NCBI GenBank assembly: GCA_046294845.1
Contig: JBKBNU010000001.1
Location: 1,550,001-1,614,000 of the forward strand
Reading direction: 5' to 3'
DNA: 64,000 nucleotides
DNA from: Micavibrio_C sp046294845
GTDB lineage: Bacteria; Pseudomonadota; Alphaproteobacteria; Micavibrionales; Micavibrionaceae
Shown one piece after another: positions 34,333-43,298 of the stretch (position 1 is its first letter; each line of letters begins with the position of its first letter). The notes beneath the pieces were generated by a model. The model was not told the origin of the DNA, searched no databases, and was given only the letters and a program-made list of their open reading frames with translations. Both the position numbers and the translations under genes were made by a program.

Positions 34333-35133
34333 ATGTATATAGATTCGCACTGTCATCTCAATCATGAGCGTCTTCTGCATCTGGGCGGAACGCAACAGGT
34401 TGTTGAGAACGCCCGTCAGGCAGGCGTTCAGGGCATGTTGTCAATATGCTGCCGTATTACGGATGAGTTCCAGAAAATTCTGGAGATGGTAAAGCCACTT
34501 GCCAATGTGTGGTGTACGATTGCTACGCATCCGCACGAAGCCAGCGATGAAGGCGAAAAGAAGATATCTTTTGATGATCTGGTCTCCATGGCGCGTTCGC
34601 ATCCCAAAATTGTAGGTATTGGCGAAAGTGGCCTTGATTACTATTACAAACTGGCGACCGTCGAAGATCAGCAAGAGTCTTTCCGCAAGCATATTCGGGC
34701 TTGCCTTGAAACCGGACTGCCGTTGGTTGTTCATGCCCGTGATGCCGATGATGATATTATACGTATAATCAGGGAAGAGGGCGCAGGGGGCAAATTAAAG
34801 GGCGTTATGCATTGCTTTTCTTCCTCACGCAAAATGGGTGAGGAAGCGCTGGAATTAGGCTTCTATATTTCGTTTTCAGGAATTGTGACCTTCAAGAAAT
34901 CGGTCGAGCTGCAGGGCTTTGCCCGTGATGTGCCGCTTGACCATATATTGATTGAAACGGACTCGCCATACCTTGCACCGGAACCGTATCGCGGAAAGAT
35001 TAATGAACCGGCTCTGGTTGTGCATACAGCACAGATGGTTGCTGACCTGAAACAAGTTTCCGTGGCAGAGCTCGCAGATATATCGACCAAGAATTTCTTT
35101 GATCTCTTTAGCAAAGCGGAATTGAAGCTATGA
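34333..35133 (+). CDS. TatD family metal-dependent hydrolase/DNase
   Basis: 266 residues. Metal ligands: His in DSHCHLNH at the N-terminus, Glu in GESGLDYYY, His in VVHARDAD, His in MHCFSSS and Asp in ETDSPYLAPEPYRGK. TatD proteins act as 3'-5' exonucleases or deoxyribonucleases. The metG-tatD-MBL order is common in alphaproteobacteria. Overlaps the next gene by ATGA. Confidence 0.94.
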   Translation: MYIDSHCHLNHERLLHLGGTQQVVENARQAGVQGMLSICCRITDEFQKILEMVKPLANVWCTIATHPHEASDEGEKKISFDDLVSMARSHPKIVGIGESGLDYYYKLATVEDQQESFRKHIRACLETGLPLVVHARDADDDIIRIIREEGAGGKLKGVMHCFSSSRKMGEEALELGFYISFSGIVTFKKSVELQGFARDVPLDHILIETDSPYLAPEPYRGKINEPALVVHTAQMVADLKQVSVAELADISTKNFFDLFSKAELKL

Positions 35134-35921
35134 CACTCAAAATCACCATTTTGGGATGCGGCCATTCTGCAGGCGTGCCATCGATTGGAAATTTCTGGGG
35201 CCAATGTGATCCCGAAGAGCCACGCAATCGCCGTACACGACCTTCAATTGCTGTACAAAGTGCCAATACAAACCTGATTGTTGATACGGGGCCGGATTTT
35301 AAGGCGCAGATTAATGCGACAGATATCACGCGTATTGATGCGGTATTATATACCCATGGCCATGGCGATCATGTTCACGGGATTGATGATTTGCGCGTGA
35401 TGCGCATTCGCAACAAGGCTGTTATTCCGGTTTATTCCAATCAGGCAACCATAGAAGAATTGCATGAGCGTTTTGGCTATCTGTTTGCCGAAAGCGGCTC
35501 AGACGGCATATATCCGCAAGTTATAGACCCACATATCTGGAGCAAAAGCCATTTTAACCAATCCCACATTGTGGGCGATATTGATGTCGTGCCATTCGAA
35601 CAATCACATGGCGAAGACGGTATTTCGCTAGGCTTCCGGATGGGAAATTTTGCCTATAGCACCGATATGACAGATCTTAGTCAGGAATCTCTGGAGGTTC
35701 TGGCTGGTGTTGATACATGGGTTGTTGATGCCGGTGGTTACAAGATGCCGCATAACTATGTGCATGCGACATTGCGGGATGTTTATGCGCTAAACGAGAT
35801 TGTTCAGGCGCGTCAGGTTTATCTGACGCATATGCCATCATATATGGATTACCGCACGATGCTTGCCGAGCTTTCCGAAGGCTACGCGCCAGCCTATGAC
35901 GGTATGGTTATCGAGGTATAG
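35130..35921 (+). CDS. MBL-fold hydrolase, PhnP-like
   Basis: 263 residues. The metallo-beta-lactamase metal site is THGHGDHVHG near 75, with further ligands in EQSHGED, STDMTDL and LTHMPSYMDY. The N-terminal GCGHSAGVPSIGN is typical of the PhnP/cyclic phosphodiesterase branch. Substrate unknown; the family includes phosphodiesterases. Last gene of the tmk-holB-metG-tatD run. Confidence 0.9.
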   Translation: MTLKITILGCGHSAGVPSIGNFWGQCDPEEPRNRRTRPSIAVQSANTNLIVDTGPDFKAQINATDITRIDAVLYTHGHGDHVHGIDDLRVMRIRNKAVIPVYSNQATIEELHERFGYLFAESGSDGIYPQVIDPHIWSKSHFNQSHIVGDIDVVPFEQSHGEDGISLGFRMGNFAYSTDMTDLSQESLEVLAGVDTWVVDAGGYKMPHNYVHATLRDVYALNEIVQARQVYLTHMPSYMDYRTMLAELSEGYAPAYDGMVIEV

Positions 35922-36021
35922 AAATTCGTTATAACCTGTCAGCGTTATAAAACGGCCAAATTCCTACTGATAATAGTATATATCATTTTCCATAATATAC
36001 ATTATCACATCAGGATAAAGA

Positions 36022-36048
36022 GAATGGCGCCTCATTCAGATTGCCATT
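36022..36048 (-). terminator. possible hairpin after the duplicated-domain gene
   Basis: GAATGGC (36022-36028) pairs with GCCATTC (36042-36048). On the minus strand it is followed by the T-rich TCTTTATC. Weak; it could end the minus-strand gene that stops at 36087. Confidence 0.3.
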
Positions 36049-36086
36049 CCCTATAAATTTAGGTCCCAAATGGACTCCCCGTAAAC

Positions 36087-36734
36087 CTAAGGCCCCGGTT
36101 TCCCGCGCGCTACAAATTGCTGCGCACCAGGCGTCGGAAAATTGACATTCAGGTTCTGCTGGAAATGTCCCAATAAATGGCACAAAGAAACAAGCCGTGA
36201 CTTACGATATGTACCATCATTCTCGTATCTCTGGCATCCATGCCAAAGCCTTGTATTGATATCCTCGATCTCGGCGCGCGATTTGCCTTTTGCTTCATCG
36301 TAGGCATACTGTTTCATGCTGGCAAAATATGTCTGTTTACCGGTCTCGAAAGCCTGCTTATAGGCCTGATGCTCCGGTGTTGTTTCCTCAAACAACTCAA
36401 ATGCTTTCTCAAGTTTTTCTGTGACATAGCCAAATTTGTGTCCCAAGACTTCATGGGCCGTTGGCGCGGCTGTCCACGGTTCGTCAGCACACATTTTTAC
36501 AGCATCGAGTGTGGCCAGCGGCAGATCAGCCAGAACCTGTTCCTTGTATATGCTGCGGGCCTTTTCGGCGGCTTCGATATAATCCTGCCGCTCTGCCGAT
36601 CCTGCGGGCATCATGTCTGCAATATTCTCGAAAAATTGTGGCACCTTGCCAAATTCTATTTCACCACGGTGCTGGGCCATCCATGGCGAGTCAGTACATT
36701 TCTGCCTGATTGTGGCATCTGATATTGCTGGCAT
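36087..36734 (-). CDS. uncharacterised protein made of two tandem repeats
   Basis: 215 residues, no signal peptide or membrane segment. Two copies of a roughly 75-residue unit: copy 1 opens KCTDSPWMA (near 11), copy 2 opens MCADEPWTA (near 81). Each is followed by a helical stretch with an aromatic Phe-rich part (FGKVPQFFENI; FGYVTEKLEKAFELFEE), an acidic turn (GSAERQDYIEAAEKA; TPEHQAYKQAFETG), and a Tyr/Lys helix. A cysteine sits at the same point of both. A short third part (LWHGCQRYENDG) follows. No known family recognised. AGGGA lies 8-9 bases before ATG 36734. Promoter-like TTGCCG (36801-36806) and TATAGA (36778-36783), both read on the minus strand, lie upstream. Confidence 0.7.
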   Translation of the reverse strand: MPAISDATIRQKCTDSPWMAQHRGEIEFGKVPQFFENIADMMPAGSAERQDYIEAAEKARSIYKEQVLADLPLATLDAVKMCADEPWTAAPTAHEVLGHKFGYVTEKLEKAFELFEETTPEHQAYKQAFETGKQTYFASMKQYAYDEAKGKSRAEIEDINTRLWHGCQRYENDGTYRKSRLVSLCHLLGHFQQNLNVNFPTPGAQQFVARGKPGP

Positions 36735-36833
36735 TTTTATAGTCCCTGTAATGTGTTGTTTTTAAATTTATATAGAATCTATAGGACCTAATCGCGCGTA
36801 CGGCAAGTTTCGAAACGTTAAGGGTATAAATTC

Positions 36834-36863
36834 TTGACATTTGAAGACGTTGGCAGCTACGAA
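36834..36863 (+). promoter_or_regulatory. possible promoter of the 149-residue protein gene
   Basis: A consensus TTGACA at 36834-36839, with a weak -10 (TACGAA) after 18 bases at 36858-36863. Leader of about 35 nt to ATG 36906. Confidence 0.35.
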
Positions 36864-36905
36864 TATGACATAAAATAACTATAACCATAATGAACAGGCC
36901 CTCAA

Positions 36906-37355
36906 ATGACTGACAAAGCCCCTAGCCCGATTCAGGCCCTTATTGATAAATTCAACCAGATGCCCTCTTTCGAGGCGCGTTCAGTAAAGGGTGCTGTCGT
37001 TGGCTGTGATGTATTGGAACGCGAAGGCATGAAGTTTTATGCCGTCCATATCAAGAACGGCTCGCTCACGGAAAGCTTCTGGATCGCACATGATCCTGCC
37101 AACAGCCAGTTCCATCAACCCCTTCATGGTGATTGGGTGAGCGGTATCGTCAATACGTTTGATGATTGTATCAGTTTTGCCGATCTGACGTTGAAACCCA
37201 TATTCGATTTCAACAATTCCACCCGCAGCAACGAAGAGTCCCATTTTGCATGGTTCAGGCAACGTGCCGCCGAGCAGGAAGCAGAAGAAGCCGCAGCCCA
37301 AACCGTAGCGCAGGCTTTGGCAAATGCCCGCAAAAACGGCAATAAACCGGAATAG
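36906..37355 (+). CDS. uncharacterised soluble protein
   Basis: 149 residues. A mixed alpha/beta core of about 105 residues (KGAVVGCDVLEREGMKFYAV, SESF-like SLTESFWIAHD, PLHGDWVSGIVNTFDDCISF) ends in an Ala/Glu/Gln-rich helix and a basic tail (ARKNGNKPE). No signal peptide or recognised family. The aromatic and Gly pattern suggests a small beta domain. It is upstream of mazG on the same strand, 80 bases apart. Confidence 0.65.
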   Translation: MTDKAPSPIQALIDKFNQMPSFEARSVKGAVVGCDVLEREGMKFYAVHIKNGSLTESFWIAHDPANSQFHQPLHGDWVSGIVNTFDDCISFADLTLKPIFDFNNSTRSNEESHFAWFRQRAAEQEAEEAAAQTVAQALANARKNGNKPE

Positions 37356-37396
37356 CAACCGCACAGATTGTCATGTCTAGCAGGATACTTTATACA

Positions 37397-37416
37397 GAAT
37401 ATATGAAAATATATTC
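37397..37416 (+). promoter_or_regulatory. perfect 8-bp hairpin with GAAA loop before mazG
   Basis: GAATATAT (37397-37404) pairs with ATATATTC (37409-37416) around a GNRA-type GAAA loop, ending six bases before the GGGAG ribosome site of mazG. It may be a leader hairpin or, as DNA, a small operator. Function unknown. Confidence 0.4.
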
Positions 37417-37435
37417 CGCATAGGGAGCTTGCCAA

Positions 37436-38248
37436 ATGACAGCCGAAAAAAAATCCATCCCCCCTATCGAAGAATTGCGGACGGTGATGGCACAGCTCCG
37501 CAATCCTGATGGTGGCTGTCCGTGGGATCTGGAACAGGATTTTAAATCCATCGCCCCCTACACGATCGAGGAAGCTTATGAAGTGGCCGATGCGATAGAA
37601 CAAGGTGACATGAAAGCGTTAGAAGATGAGCTGGGTGATTTGCTGTTGCAGGTTGTCTATCACGCCCAAATGGCTGAAGAAAAAAATATCTTCAATTTCG
37701 ATGATGTCGCCGCCCATGTCACCGCCAAGATGATCCACCGCCACCCCCACGTATTTGGGGAGGAAAAGGCCGCCAGCGCCAAGGATGTCGAAGGCCGTAT
37801 CTGGGAAGAACGCAAGGCACAGGAATCCCGCAAGAAAGATCAGGAAAGCATCCTTGATGATGTGCCGTTGGCCCTGCCCTCAGTTTTGCGTGCGCATAAG
37901 CTGCAAAAGCGGGCTGCCCGTGTCGGGTTCGAATGGCCGGAAGCCCTTCAGGTTCTTGATAAACTGGAAGAAGAAATTGCAGAACTACGCGCCGCCATCA
38001 AAAATCAGGACCAAGCCAATATCCATGAAGAAATCGGCGATATGCTGTTCTGTGTCATCAATTATGGCCGCATGATCGGGGTTGATTGCGAAACGGCCCT
38101 GCGTGATATTAACAATAAATTCGAACGCCGTTTCCGTGGCATCGAAAAAACATTGAAAGCTGCCGGAAAAACCTTCGATCAAACAACTCTCGAAGAAATG
38201 GAAGAAATCTGGGTTGCCGAAAAAAATAAGGAAAAGAAAACGGCTTAG
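37436..38248 (+). CDS. mazG: nucleoside triphosphate pyrophosphohydrolase MazG
   Basis: 270 residues with the two MazG domains of the E. coli-type enzyme. Domain 1 has GCPWDLEQ, YTIEEAYEVADAI and ELGDLLLQVVYH; domain 2 has GFEWPEALQVLDKLEEE and EEIGDMLFCVINYGR. The EExxE/ExxD sets bind Mg2+. It hydrolyses (d)NTPs to NMPs and pyrophosphate, cleaning aberrant nucleotides and affecting ppGpp-related stress. GGGAG at 37422-37426 sets the start. Convergent with the next gene. Confidence 0.95.
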   Translation: MTAEKKSIPPIEELRTVMAQLRNPDGGCPWDLEQDFKSIAPYTIEEAYEVADAIEQGDMKALEDELGDLLLQVVYHAQMAEEKNIFNFDDVAAHVTAKMIHRHPHVFGEEKAASAKDVEGRIWEERKAQESRKKDQESILDDVPLALPSVLRAHKLQKRAARVGFEWPEALQVLDKLEEEIAELRAAIKNQDQANIHEEIGDMLFCVINYGRMIGVDCETALRDINNKFERRFRGIEKTLKAAGKTFDQTTLEEMEEIWVAEKNKEKKTA

Positions 38249-38266
38249 GAAGATATGAGTGTCTAA

Positions 38267-39148
38267 TTAAGCCAAACGCTTAATCAGTGCACTGGTATCC
38301 AGACGGCCATCGCCTTGGGCGGATAATTCCTTGTAGTATTCAAGAATGGTTTTGGTGTTGGGCAGTGAGGCACCGTTACGGGCGGCCTCGGCAAGGGCAA
38401 TCTCCAGATCCTTTATCATCCAGTCAAGGGCAAAGCCGTAATCAAATTTGCCCGCAAGCATGGTTTCGCTGCGGTTTTGCATTTGCCATGATTGCGCGGC
38501 CCCTTGTGATATCACTGACAGTACTTCGGTCATATTAAGGCCTGCTTTCTGGCCAAAGGCCAGACCTTCGGCCAAGCCCTGTACGACACCGGCAATACAA
38601 ATCTGGTTGATCATCTTTGCGGTTTGGCCCGCGCCTGTATCACCGATCAATCTGATTTCCTTGGCGTAGGATTGACGAATGATCGGGGCCGCGATGTCAA
38701 AGGCCTGCGGGTTTCCGCCCGTCATAACCGACAATTGGCCTTTTTCTGCCCCTGCTTGTCCGCCCGATACAGGGGCATCAAGGAAAGATACGTCTTTCTT
38801 CGCAAACAGGGCGGCCATTTCACGGCTGATTTCTGCCGATACTGTCGTGTGGTCGACAATGATGGTCCCTGTCTTTATCGTGTCCATCACGCCGTTCGGG
38901 CCGGTGAGTATCGCCCGCAAATCATCATCATTACCAACACAGATAAAGACGATGTCGGCATCTTTAACTGATTCTGCGGGGGTAGCGGCATATTGCCCCT
39001 TATATTTTCGGCACCAGCTTTCGGCTTTGCTCATGGTACGGTTGAAAACCGTAACGGCAAGGCCCGATTTTTCCGAGAGATGCCCCGCCATAGGAAAGCC
39101 CATAACGCCCAATCCCAGAAAAGCAGCTTTTTGCAAGGATACAGTCAT
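38267..39148 (-). CDS. 3-hydroxyisobutyrate dehydrogenase family oxidoreductase
   Basis: 293 residues, beta-hydroxyacid dehydrogenase family. The NAD(P) motif is GLGVMGFPMAGHL near 12. The substrate-binding DAPVSGGQAGAEKG is near 122, and the catalytic Lys lies in GQTAKMINQ near 173. 3-hydroxyisobutyrate, tartronate semialdehyde or succinic semialdehyde are all possible substrates; sequence alone does not decide. It follows the inositol-phosphatase-like gene by three bases. Confidence 0.9.
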   Translation of the reverse strand: MTVSLQKAAFLGLGVMGFPMAGHLSEKSGLAVTVFNRTMSKAESWCRKYKGQYAATPAESVKDADIVFICVGNDDDLRAILTGPNGVMDTIKTGTIIVDHTTVSAEISREMAALFAKKDVSFLDAPVSGGQAGAEKGQLSVMTGGNPQAFDIAAPIIRQSYAKEIRLIGDTGAGQTAKMINQICIAGVVQGLAEGLAFGQKAGLNMTEVLSVISQGAAQSWQMQNRSETMLAGKFDYGFALDWMIKDLEIALAEAARNGASLPNTKTILEYYKELSAQGDGRLDTSALIKRLA

Positions 39149-39151
39149 GAT

Positions 39152-39997
39152 TTATTTCTCCCGATAATCGGCGATAATTTTTTCGAGGAATAGTTTATGG
39201 ATTTCATCCCATATTTCAGGAGATGAGGCGGAGAGAATACCGCCAAATTTCGTTTGCGGAGTGTACGGTTGGCCGCTCCACTGCGCGTGCTGGCCGCCTG
39301 CTTCCTGATAAATCAGCTGACCCGCCAGATGGTCCCACGGCATGACTTTGGTGTAGATCGAAAAATCGGCCTGACCCGTTGCCATCCGCATATATTCATG
39401 ACCAGCACAGAACAGCGATGAGAGTTTTTGGACTTGCGATGATTGGGCCTGAATATGCGGGCGCATTTCCTTGCGAAAATATTTCAGACCTGCAAATCCT
39501 TCCAGTGCCGGAAGAGTCCTGGAATCCGGTTTAAGGTTCAGGCGTTCATCATTACGGTAGGCCCCTTCCCCCTTGATCGCTGTAAACATCGTGCTGTTGA
39601 CCGGATCATAAATCCATGAGGCTTGCGTAATACCATCCACGACCAAAGCCAGCATGGTGCAAAACTCTTCCTTGCCGTGGGCAAAGTTATGCGTGCCATC
39701 GACAGGGTCGGTAACCCAGACGGGACGCGATGTATCAGTGAGAGCCTCCAGACTGATGTCCCCTGCGGATACGCCTTCCTCACCCAGAACAATAGACCCC
39801 GGCAAAAGATCGGGCAGGATGTTGATCAGCGCACGCTCCATATCCTTATCCGCTACGGTGACAAGGTCGGTGGGGCTGGTTTTGGTCATGATTTCATGAC
39901 TGGCCAACTGACGAAAGCGCGGCATAATATGGATGGCGGTCTGCTCGCGCAGAATATCCGAAACTTTATCCATATCAACAGCGCGAGTCATAACCAT
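39152..39997 (-). CDS. inositol monophosphatase family protein
   Basis: 281 residues. Metal-binding motifs of the Li+-sensitive phosphatase family: GEEGVS (first Glu), WVTDPVDGTHNF (DPxDGT) and, near the C-terminus, PWDHLAGQLIYQEAGG. Substrate could be inositol-1-phosphate, histidinol phosphate or PAP; the sequence does not separate these. Start ATG 39997 or 39991. It shares the unit with the hydroxyisobutyrate-type dehydrogenase. Confidence 0.9.
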   Translation of the reverse strand: MVMTRAVDMDKVSDILREQTAIHIMPRFRQLASHEIMTKTSPTDLVTVADKDMERALINILPDLLPGSIVLGEEGVSAGDISLEALTDTSRPVWVTDPVDGTHNFAHGKEEFCTMLALVVDGITQASWIYDPVNSTMFTAIKGEGAYRNDERLNLKPDSRTLPALEGFAGLKYFRKEMRPHIQAQSSQVQKLSSLFCAGHEYMRMATGQADFSIYTKVMPWDHLAGQLIYQEAGGQHAQWSGQPYTPQTKFGGILSASSPEIWDEIHKLFLEKIIADYREK

Positions 39998-40016
39998 TCA
40001 TTCTTTCATCAATATC

Positions 40017-41333
40017 TTAATGCTCGACCTGAATATGGCCGAATTTGCTTTTGAAGCGGCCCAGATCGGCGGGGTCAATATCGGCCACCATGCTAATCAG
40101 TCCATCTTCTTCTTGTTCTTCTATTACCGTAGCCCTTTGATGCAGCCAGCTCAAGGCTTCGCCTTCGGAAGCCAAAATGAAAAATCTGATCCGCTGGCGG
40201 TGTTGGGACACTATGCCCTGAATGGCTTCGCGCAGATTATCAACCCCCAGTCCGTTCAGGGCAGAAATGCCTATCTGGCGGGGCTGGAATTGGCGACGGT
40301 GGAGTATTTCTTCCTGATGATCTTCGGGGAGAAGATCTATCTTGTTAAGAACTTCGATAATCCGCTCATCGCTCTCATATTCAATGCCGATATCGGTCAG
40401 AATTTGGATGACGTCTTCACGCTGCGCCATAGTGCCCGCCGTTGAAACATCCCTGACATGAAGGATGATATCAGCCTCGACCACGTGTTCCAGCGTAGCC
40501 CTGAAAGCCGCTACAAGATGGGTTGGCAAATCGGAGATAAAGCCCACTGTGTCGGACAGTATAACTTCCTGTTTGTTGGGAAGGCGAATGCTGCGCATTG
40601 TAGGGTCGAGCGTAGCAAACAGCAAATCCTTGGCAAAGACTCCTGCCCCTGTCATGTGGTTAAACAAGGTTGATTTGCCTGCGTTTGTATAGCCCACCAA
40701 GGCAACAACCGGCAGGGGAATTCTTTCGCGTCCCTTACGCTGGATCGTGCGCGTACGGCGTACTTGCTCCAGATCCTTTTTGATGCGGGAAATTTTGTCG
40801 GAAATAATACGGCGATCGAGTTCGATCTGGGTTTCACCCGGACCTCCCATGAAGCCGGCACCGCCCCGTTGCCTTTCAAGGTGGGTCCATGAACGGACCA
40901 AACGCGATTTCTGGTATTCAAGGGCTGCCAGTTCAACTTGCAGCATCCCTTCGCGGGTTTGGGCACGGGCACCAAAGATTTCAAGGATCAACCCCGTGCG
41001 GTCGATAACCTTGGTGTTCCATTCCTTTTCAAGATTGCGCTGCTGAATTGGTGAAAGCGTGTGGTTCACGAAGACGATTGTGGGTGTGTATTCTTCGCAA
41101 GCGATCTGGATTTCTTCGATCACACCCGGACCGATCAGTGTGGCCGGATTGATGCGAGTCAGGCGGGCTTCACGAACGCCAAGCAATTCCAGATCAATCG
41201 CTTTGGTCAAGCCTATAGCTTCTTCCACCTGCTCCTCGATGGAAGGTTCATAAAGACCTGTCGGTTTTTTGATTCCACGTAAAAATTCGGGATGAACGAT
41301 GAAAACCGTATCCCGAACCTTTTCCTTAGTCAT
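40017..41333 (-). CDS. hflX: ribosome-associated GTPase HflX
   Basis: 438 residues. N-terminal HflX nucleotide-binding domain (about 40-130), a coiled linker with the GGAGFMGGPGETQIE motif, and the G domain with G1 GYTNAGKST, G3 DTVGF and G4 NKID. HflX splits stalled or heat-damaged 70S ribosomes. It is next to hfq, as in E. coli and most alphaproteobacteria, with a 21-base gap. Confidence 0.96.
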   Translation of the reverse strand: MTKEKVRDTVFIVHPEFLRGIKKPTGLYEPSIEEQVEEAIGLTKAIDLELLGVREARLTRINPATLIGPGVIEEIQIACEEYTPTIVFVNHTLSPIQQRNLEKEWNTKVIDRTGLILEIFGARAQTREGMLQVELAALEYQKSRLVRSWTHLERQRGGAGFMGGPGETQIELDRRIISDKISRIKKDLEQVRRTRTIQRKGRERIPLPVVALVGYTNAGKSTLFNHMTGAGVFAKDLLFATLDPTMRSIRLPNKQEVILSDTVGFISDLPTHLVAAFRATLEHVVEADIILHVRDVSTAGTMAQREDVIQILTDIGIEYESDERIIEVLNKIDLLPEDHQEEILHRRQFQPRQIGISALNGLGVDNLREAIQGIVSQHRQRIRFFILASEGEALSWLHQRATVIEEQEEDGLISMVADIDPADLGRFKSKFGHIQVEH

Positions 41334-41354
41334 AGAGATTTAAAGGGGGCGAAA

Positions 41355-41606
41355 TTATTCGCCGCCTTCCTTTTCTTCCTCGTTATCATACAAAGACAAC
41401 GGGCCACCGGGCATAATGGTGGAAATGGCGTGCTTGTATACGAGCTGAACATGCGCGTCACGACGCAGCAACATTGAGAAATTATCGAACCAGGTTACAA
41501 CACCCTGAAGCTTTACACCGTTTACCAAAAAGACGGTTACGCTCATTTTTTCCTTACGGATTTTATTCAGAAACACGTCTTGAACGTTCTGATTTTTTTC
41601 TGTCAT
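41355..41606 (-). CDS. hfq: RNA chaperone Hfq
   Basis: 83 residues. Sm1 motif (SVTVFLVNGVKLQGVVTWFD) and Sm2 motif with YKHAIST, the hexamer RNA-binding signature. QDVFLNKIRKEK at the N-terminus builds the proximal face. A short acidic C-terminal tail (NEEEKEGGE) could act as an RNA mimic. Lies between the dat-HAD pair and hflX. Confidence 0.97.
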   Translation of the reverse strand: MTEKNQNVQDVFLNKIRKEKMSVTVFLVNGVKLQGVVTWFDNFSMLLRRDAHVQLVYKHAISTIMPGGPLSLYDNEEEKEGGE

Positions 41607-41743
41607 TTTTTTCTCATTAATTATTATGGTTTATACGTTCCAGTTATTTATTATTTGCAGCACCGGGCGCGCCGCAGCCCCCTCTTTTAAAGTATATGCT
41701 GCCTTGCCGCAAGCTCTATTTGGCAACTGTTAAGGGGCTGAAA

Positions 41744-42421
41744 TTAAATGATAATATCGCTTAAAATTTGCTCTAAAGAGGCACAATCCTGCGAAACATG
41801 AACGGGATTATGCTTATCAATAAGCTCTTGCCGGTCCTGCCCGTGAACAACCAAAACAGGTAGGCACGCTGCGTCCTTGGCCGCCAGCATATCCGTTTCT
41901 GTATCCCCCACAAACCATACGGCATGGCGCTGCGGGTCCATATCAATCTCGGATAAAGCCTTTAAGATAGGTACGCCCGAAGGCTTGTCCTTTTCGGCAT
42001 AACCGGCGCCTACCGTCACAGCGATGTAATGTCCCCACCCCAAATGGTTAATTTCATTCAAGAGGATTTCATGGCGTTTGTTGCTGACAATCCCCACGGG
42101 CATATTTTTTGATTGCAGCATGATAAGAAGATTTTCGGCGTTATCCAGCGGCTTTAAAAATGTCTCCAGATTGTCACTCATGAACTTGCGCAGGACAGAA
42201 AAAGCTTCCTCTACTCTGTCGCCATAGATTGTCGGATAGAGTTCCCTTGAGGAATTCCGCATATGGTGATGAAAAATTTCCTCTGTCCATGGTTCAAGAT
42301 CAAAATGGTTGCGCACATGGTTATGGGCTTTGAATAGACCAGGCAAAGTATCAACTAATGTGCCATCCCAATCAAAAAAAACGGCATCCGGTTTGGGAAT
42401 GTTCTGATTTACGCCGACCAT
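41744..42421 (-). CDS. HAD phosphatase, phosphoglycolate phosphatase-like
   Basis: 225 residues. Motif I DWDGT with nucleophile Asp17 and acid Asp19, motif II GIVSNKR, motif III Lys in EKDKPSG, motif IV FVGDTETDMLAA. The helical cap between motif I and II is the Gph type. Substrate unknown. The start overlaps the stop of the aminotransferase gene by 13 bases, so the two are coupled. The pair is inserted between trkA and hfq, which usually are close together. Confidence 0.9.
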   Translation of the reverse strand: MVGVNQNIPKPDAVFFDWDGTLVDTLPGLFKAHNHVRNHFDLEPWTEEIFHHHMRNSSRELYPTIYGDRVEEAFSVLRKFMSDNLETFLKPLDNAENLLIMLQSKNMPVGIVSNKRHEILLNEINHLGWGHYIAVTVGAGYAEKDKPSGVPILKALSEIDMDPQRHAVWFVGDTETDMLAAKDAACLPVLVVHGQDRQELIDKHNPVHVSQDCASLEQILSDIII

Positions 42422-43287
42422 GGTTGCTGATCCTTGATTTCAGTGTGGGCATAAAGGCGGTATGCCTCATAAAGTTTACGAGCGACTGGCCCGACCTGTC
42501 CCGATCCGACAGGCTTGCCATTCAATTCAATGAGAGGGACAATCAGTGCTACAGCACCTGTGCAGAATAACTCATCGGCCTGCTCTGCTTCCTCAACTGT
42601 AAAAGAACGCTCTTCAAAAGTAATCCCGTATTCATCACAAAGCGCCAGAAGGGCTGTACGGGTTACGCCACGTAATATATGACCATCCGCCTTGCGGGTA
42701 ATCAATTTAGCTCCCTTGACCATCCAAGCATTACTGGAAGAGCCTTCGGTAATAAAACCTTCATCATCCACCATCAAGGCCTCGTAAGCACCTTTGGCGG
42801 CAGCTTGCTGCTTAGCCAGAACCTGTGGCAAAAGGGATGTCGATTTTATATCAGGGCGTTTCCATCTGATATCCGGCACAGTGACCGCTTTGCCGCCCTT
42901 GGCAACCATTTGATTGCCGTCAAATTTGAAGGGGCGGATGGTCACGATCAACGAAGGACGAATAGATTTTGTCGGAAACTTAAAGTCGCGGGCCGCTACA
43001 CCACGGGAAATCTGAATATATATACTGGCGTTACGTGAATGGTTTTTGCGGACAACTTCCCTGATAATCATCATCAGGGTTTGTCTTGGTACGGGCATGA
43101 CGATGGAAAGCTCGTTCAAAGAACGCTCAAGGCGATCGAGATGGCCCCGTGCATCGGCGTATTCGCCGTTAATAAGGGCAATTACTTCGTAGACGCCATC
43201 GGCAAACTGAAAACCTCTGTCTTCAATATGAACAGAGGCATGGCGATGAGCAACATAAGAGCCATTCACATAGGCAATTCTAGGCAT
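42409..43287 (-). CDS. dat: D-amino acid aminotransferase (class IV PLP enzyme)
   Basis: 292 residues, fold type IV aminotransferase. Lys148 in DIKST is the PLP lysine and lines up with Bacillus D-amino acid transaminase. RGFQFADGVYEV and EGSSSNAW are family motifs. It would make D-Glu or D-Ala for peptidoglycan from keto acids; a branched-chain aminotransferase is the alternative. Between trkA (11-base gap) and the HAD gene (overlap). Confidence 0.88.
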   Translation of the reverse strand: MPRIAYVNGSYVAHRHASVHIEDRGFQFADGVYEVIALINGEYADARGHLDRLERSLNELSIVMPVPRQTLMMIIREVVRKNHSRNASIYIQISRGVAARDFKFPTKSIRPSLIVTIRPFKFDGNQMVAKGGKAVTVPDIRWKRPDIKSTSLLPQVLAKQQAAAKGAYEALMVDDEGFITEGSSSNAWMVKGAKLITRKADGHILRGVTRTALLALCDEYGITFEERSFTVEEAEQADELFCTGAVALIVPLIELNGKPVGSGQVGPVARKLYEAYRLYAHTEIKDQQPWSA

Positions 43288-43298
43288 TGTGTATCTTT

